From the NCBI GenBank assembly GCA_017409645.1, contig JAFQSI010000232.1:1-6932 (forward strand): 6,932 bases of DNA. The letters are read 5' to 3'. The DNA comes from Oscillospiraceae bacterium (GTDB taxonomy: Bacteria; Bacillota; Clostridia; Oscillospirales; Oscillospiraceae). The notes under the pieces were generated by a model, which saw only the letters and a program-made list of their open reading frames with translations, made no database searches and had not been told where the DNA came from. The position numbers and the translations under genes were made by a program. Shown here in pieces: positions 5,201 to 6,932 of the stretch (its first letter is position 1; the number at the start of each line of letters is the position of its first letter).

Positions 5201-6932
5201 CGCCCTGGATCTGCAGGGCATCTCCGGTGAGGGTGCCACCGTCACCGCACAGGTTCTGACTGCCGATTCCTACGCAGCCCAGAACACGCCCGAGAACCCC
5301 AACGCTGTCTCCGTTCAGGAGCTGACCCTCTCCGGCGAGTGGGTCCAGACCATTCCTAAGCATACCTTCGTGGTCCTGAAGATCGATCCCGCCGGTGAGC
5401 TGGACACCACTGCCGTTGTCTCCGGCTTCACTGCCGATCCCGTGGAGCTGCCCACCAAGGGCGGCGATGTGACCGTCTCTGTCACCGGCCGGAACCTGGC
5501 CGACGGCATCGTGGTCAGAAGCGGCGAGATCACCGCCGTCACCACCGGCGATTCCATCCGCCAGAGCGCCGTCCTGTCCTTCCCCGCCAACACCACCGCA
5601 GAAAATATCGTTCACGATATCCAGTACAGCCTGGATGGTGAGACCTTCGAGGGCGAGCTGTCCGTAACTGTGTTCGTCAACCGCTACGACGCGGACGACG
5701 CCTCCCGGGATATCCCTGTCAGCGTGCTGACTGCCACTGCCGGTGACTCCCAGAGCGGCGAGGGTCCCGAGCGGGCTCTGGACAGCAACACCAGCACCCT
5801 GTGGCACACCGACTGGTACGGCACCAGCCGCACCAACCACTGGATCCAGTTCGAGCTGAGCGAGGACTACGTGGTTGACGGCCTGCGCTACCAGCCCCGC
5901 CAGGACGGCAGCATCAACGGCATCATCACCGGCTATGACGTCCAGGTTTCCGAGGACGGCGTTACCTTCCGCTCCGTGGCCTCCGGCGCCTGGGATGGCA
6001 GCAGCAGCTGGAAGATCGCCAGCTTTGGCGGTGAGCAGGTAAAGTATGTCCGCCTTGTGTCCACCAACTCCCTTTCTGATAATTCCTCCCGTGTCTTTGC
6101 TTCCGCCGCAGAGATCCGTCTGACCGGCGTGAGGGTCGCCGAGCCTCCCCATGAGCATACCCCTGCTGAGGCCGTCCGTGAGAACGAGGTCGCTGCTACC
6201 TGCACCACCGCCGGCTCCTACGACTCCGTGGTCTACTGCTCCGAGTGCGGCGAGGAGATCTCCCGTGAAACCTTCACCATTGAGGCCCTGGGCCACGGTG
6301 AGACTGAGGTGCGCAATGCTGTTGAGGCCACCTGCACCACCGAGGGCTATACCGGCGACACCTACTGCACCGTCTGCAACGAGAAGATCGCTGACGGCGA
6401 GACCATCGCCGCTCTGGGCCATGACTGGCAGGAGGACGGCAGCTGCTCCCGTTGTGACGAGACGCAGGATGTCCCCGCTGTGAATCCCTTCGTGGATGTT
6501 CCCGACGGCATCTACTTCTATGATCCCGTCATGTGGGCTCTGGAGAACGACATCACCAAGGGCATCGACGATACCCACTTCGGTCCCGATGTGGCCTGCA
6601 CCCGTGCCCAGGTCGTGACCTTCCTGTGGCGTGCCGCCGGTTCCCCCGAGCCTGAGTCCACCGAAAATCCCTTCGTGGATGTGCCCGATGGTATTTACTA
6701 CCACAAGGCAGTCCTGTGGGCCCTGGAGAACGGCATCACCAAGGGCATTGATGCGACCCACTTTGGTTCCGATCTGGAATGCACCCGTGCTTACGTGGTG
6801 ACCTTCCTGTACCGGGCCATGGGCAAGCCCGAGGTCACCCTGACTGAGTCCGTCTTCAACGATGTGGCCGATGCCGACATCTACTACTACACCCCCGTCC
6901 TGTGGGCTGTGGAGAACGATGTCACCAAGGGC
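2214..6932 (+). CDS. Secreted SLH-anchored multi-modular glycoside hydrolase, GH51-like alpha-L-arabinofuranosidase; 3'-partial
   Basis: 1573 codons with no stop; the gene continues past the window. ATG 2214 follows AAGGA (2199-2203); an in-frame ATG at 2172 lacks a Shine-Dalgarno. Modules: signal peptide 1-29 (KCKR, hydrophobic core, AHA|EE); beta-rich module of unknown family ~33-190; TEPEPTEPG linker; LamG/ConA-like 202-406 (GLIDEIRVYD at 385); clan GH-A barrel from ~421 with RYPGG (481-485), NWKTTIGP (492-499), YSLGRGNAQDAADLIEYLN (543-561), YFEIGNE with likely acid/base E597, IHPY (806-809), and VISEYG with likely nucleophile E853; arabinofuranosidase-type C-terminal sandwich ending HTFVVLKI (1050-1057), including NTPENP. 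Then Ig-like ~1070-1156, discoidin/CBM32-like ~1167-1305, CxxC repeats 1313-1415, and SLH domains from 1426. An insertion at ~603-750 carries FGDG (727-730). Expected role: surface release of arabinose from plant polysaccharide. GH51 is the best fit (RxPGG, IGP, GNE and tail); GH39 or another clan-A family is possible. The substrate is inferred. Confidence 0.85.
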   Translation, partial: MEYKCKRFLSLLLALVMVIGLMPVISAHAEEAPVYQIADTAATDLGLEAVGDSAKFVIVSAVTPTREMIANAATLSNGYAGLELAVRSGADNAIWTITKVDGGYTVSNGGLNVAIKGNHNATLEADAVVQIKKGNNGTDDWVIYANVGGTDYCLNDHDSFAEAFSHGSAMSTFTNLVGGRSMLKLYAVTEVVTEPEPTEPGLLAHYTFESGDAANSVTTNETTTAALSGSAAVVELENVAVAGKAMQLSGAGGLQLTNVVNAAESSFTVSLWYKASATSGSNVNLVQAGTIGGGTGRTILILDPNAKYQTYVTGDNAKTPTTTAVSPTAWQHITFSYDKDAGKAYFFVNGVADRADGLTLSGTALSTADMIIGRHRNEGEGQFNGLIDEIRVYDKVLTAEEAKAIYDATADNYAAPPAVPVDTITLTVDVNDPQRIIDSSSIFGINHRYAFNGYGSFDSTSMKVKDDFKALYEAAGFGSIRYPGGTISNLFNWKTTIGPVAERKNQIHGFYNNPNQGGIAPNFGLTEIATFAESVDSEIVYVYSLGRGNAQDAADLIEYLNAKVGTNPNGGIDWAAVRAENGHPAPYNVRYFEIGNEMQQAWGGSDGTASQGYWTTSVSAGAETAYIDGGTAVFSQQYAVCEEDWNAVASRSDGSQNMVRYMRYANVNPKMLDENGKLVDDPSFKAVNDGVSVYVGGTQWTVVDSFANSGASDTHVVIDYSTGAIHFGDGVNGAIPASGQQITVSYSVDREGFIDVSKAIKETTAAINAAEGTNYEAHVYSSFETSGFISKMAERNANEWYDGLTIHPYSGTPDGTGDTFYDSAMLKAENVGIRNVQNYVNMMPADKVPVISEYGIFRSTDSLVRSQTHAIYIAKVLMEYVRLGSPYIQKHCLVDWYSSGADSLGPTQQAVIQAVAGSDANTVTGEGTFTFFSTPSAHVFQMLNSGFGDTIVATEFSETPTMSNGVQALSALAATDENSNIYVALVNASRTEDYAIALDLQGISGEGATVTAQVLTADSYAAQNTPENPNAVSVQELTLSGEWVQTIPKHTFVVLKIDPAGELDTTAVVSGFTADPVELPTKGGDVTVSVTGRNLADGIVVRSGEITAVTTGDSIRQSAVLSFPANTTAENIVHDIQYSLDGETFEGELSVTVFVNRYDADDASRDIPVSVLTATAGDSQSGEGPERALDSNTSTLWHTDWYGTSRTNHWIQFELSEDYVVDGLRYQPRQDGSINGIITGYDVQVSEDGVTFRSVASGAWDGSSSWKIASFGGEQVKYVRLVSTNSLSDNSSRVFASAAEIRLTGVRVAEPPHEHTPAEAVRENEVAATCTTAGSYDSVVYCSECGEEISRETFTIEALGHGETEVRNAVEATCTTEGYTGDTYCTVCNEKIADGETIAALGHDWQEDGSCSRCDETQDVPAVNPFVDVPDGIYFYDPVMWALENDITKGIDDTHFGPDVACTRAQVVTFLWRAAGSPEPESTENPFVDVPDGIYYHKAVLWALENGITKGIDATHFGSDLECTRAYVVTFLYRAMGKPEVTLTESVFNDVADADIYYYTPVLWAVENDVTKG
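6201..6455 (+). repeat. CxxC repeat spacer within the hydrolase gene
   Basis: Two degenerate protein repeats, 44 codons apart, each with ATCTT, then a CxxC pair and ending in ALGH: C1330 with C1342/C1345, and C1374 with C1385/C1388. A third CxxC at C1411/C1414 follows GHDW. HEH precedes them at 1313-1315. Such 'ATCTxxGxxxxxC' repeats are frequent linkers ahead of SLH or other anchoring domains in gut Firmicutes surface proteins. The pairs could bind zinc or form disulfides; nothing in the sequence decides this. Confidence 0.7.
6483..6932 (+). repeat. Tandem SLH repeats, period 183 bp (61 codons), third cut by window end
   Basis: Units begin at 6483, 6666 and 6849 (residues 1424, 1485, 1546), exactly 61 codons apart. 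Units 1 and 2 share NPFVDVPDGIY, then WALEN-ITKGID-THF and CTRA-VVTFL; unit 3 begins VFNDV and has VLWAVENDVTKG at the window edge. The CTRAQVVTFLWRAAGSP block is the usual 'TRA' anchor of SLH domains, which bind secondary cell-wall polymer non-covalently. Three SLH units are a common complement, so the gene probably stops soon after the window. Confidence 0.9.

Noticed and set aside
2193..6761. A 1522-codon stop-free reading frame on the minus strand.
   Set aside because: It is the antisense shadow of the large + strand gene, whose signal peptide, hydrolase motifs and SLH repeats are unmistakable. The minus-strand translation is a Gly/Ala/Val/Asp-rich low-complexity sequence with no recognisable domain, as expected when a GC-rich gene avoids TTA, CTA and TCA codons.
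6483..6932. The regular 183-bp repeat considered as a CRISPR-like or recombination repeat.
   Set aside because: The period is a whole number of codons (61), the units encode SLH domains, and they diverge mainly in line with protein constraints, so they are ordinary domain duplications.

Overview
The window looks like chromosomal DNA of a GC-rich gut-type Clostridia member, most plausibly Oscillospiraceae/Ruminococcaceae. The evidence is strong C/G third-position codon bias, clean Shine-Dalgarno sites, sigma-A-type promoters, a conserved block typical of Clostridia in the first gene, and a C-terminal set of SLH repeats of the kind common in gut Firmicutes. This assignment is inference from sequence style; no marker gene is present.

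Layout, all genes on the + strand. (1) Bases 2-553 are the 3' part of a conserved clostridial protein of unknown function. Its last ~45 codons look non-native, and GC content drops sharply at about base 418, so the gene appears truncated. (2) A good promoter (491-519) inside that AT-richer tail precedes a probable two-gene operon: a DUF1349 concanavalin A-like protein (550-1155) and a YczE/YitT-type membrane protein (1187-1843). The operon is closed by a perfect 14-bp terminator hairpin (1870-1904). (3) A 370-base intergenic region follows. It holds the terminator, an array of inverted repeats resembling operators (1915-1957, plus a third element reaching the -35 box), a near-consensus promoter (1982-2010), and a ~190-nt leader with a 15-codon ORF that has its own Shine-Dalgarno. 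(4) From 2214 to the window end runs one very large gene, open at its 3' end (1573 codons visible). It encodes a secreted, surface-anchored, multi-modular glycoside hydrolase.

The large protein reads, in order: signal peptide; a beta-rich module of unknown type; LamG/ConA-like domain; a clan GH-A catalytic domain most like GH51 alpha-L-arabinofuranosidase, with a ~150-residue insertion carrying an 'FGDG' module; the matching C-terminal beta-sandwich; an Ig-like domain; a discoidin/CBM32-like domain; CxxC repeats; and at least three SLH domains. The likely role is removal of arabinose from plant polysaccharide at the cell surface. The operator-like array suggests substrate-dependent control.

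I see no mobile element, CRISPR array, or tRNA/rRNA gene. The most unusual points are the module inserted in the catalytic domain, the regulatory region with leader ORF, and the truncation junction near base 418. None of them amounts to a demonstrated new system.
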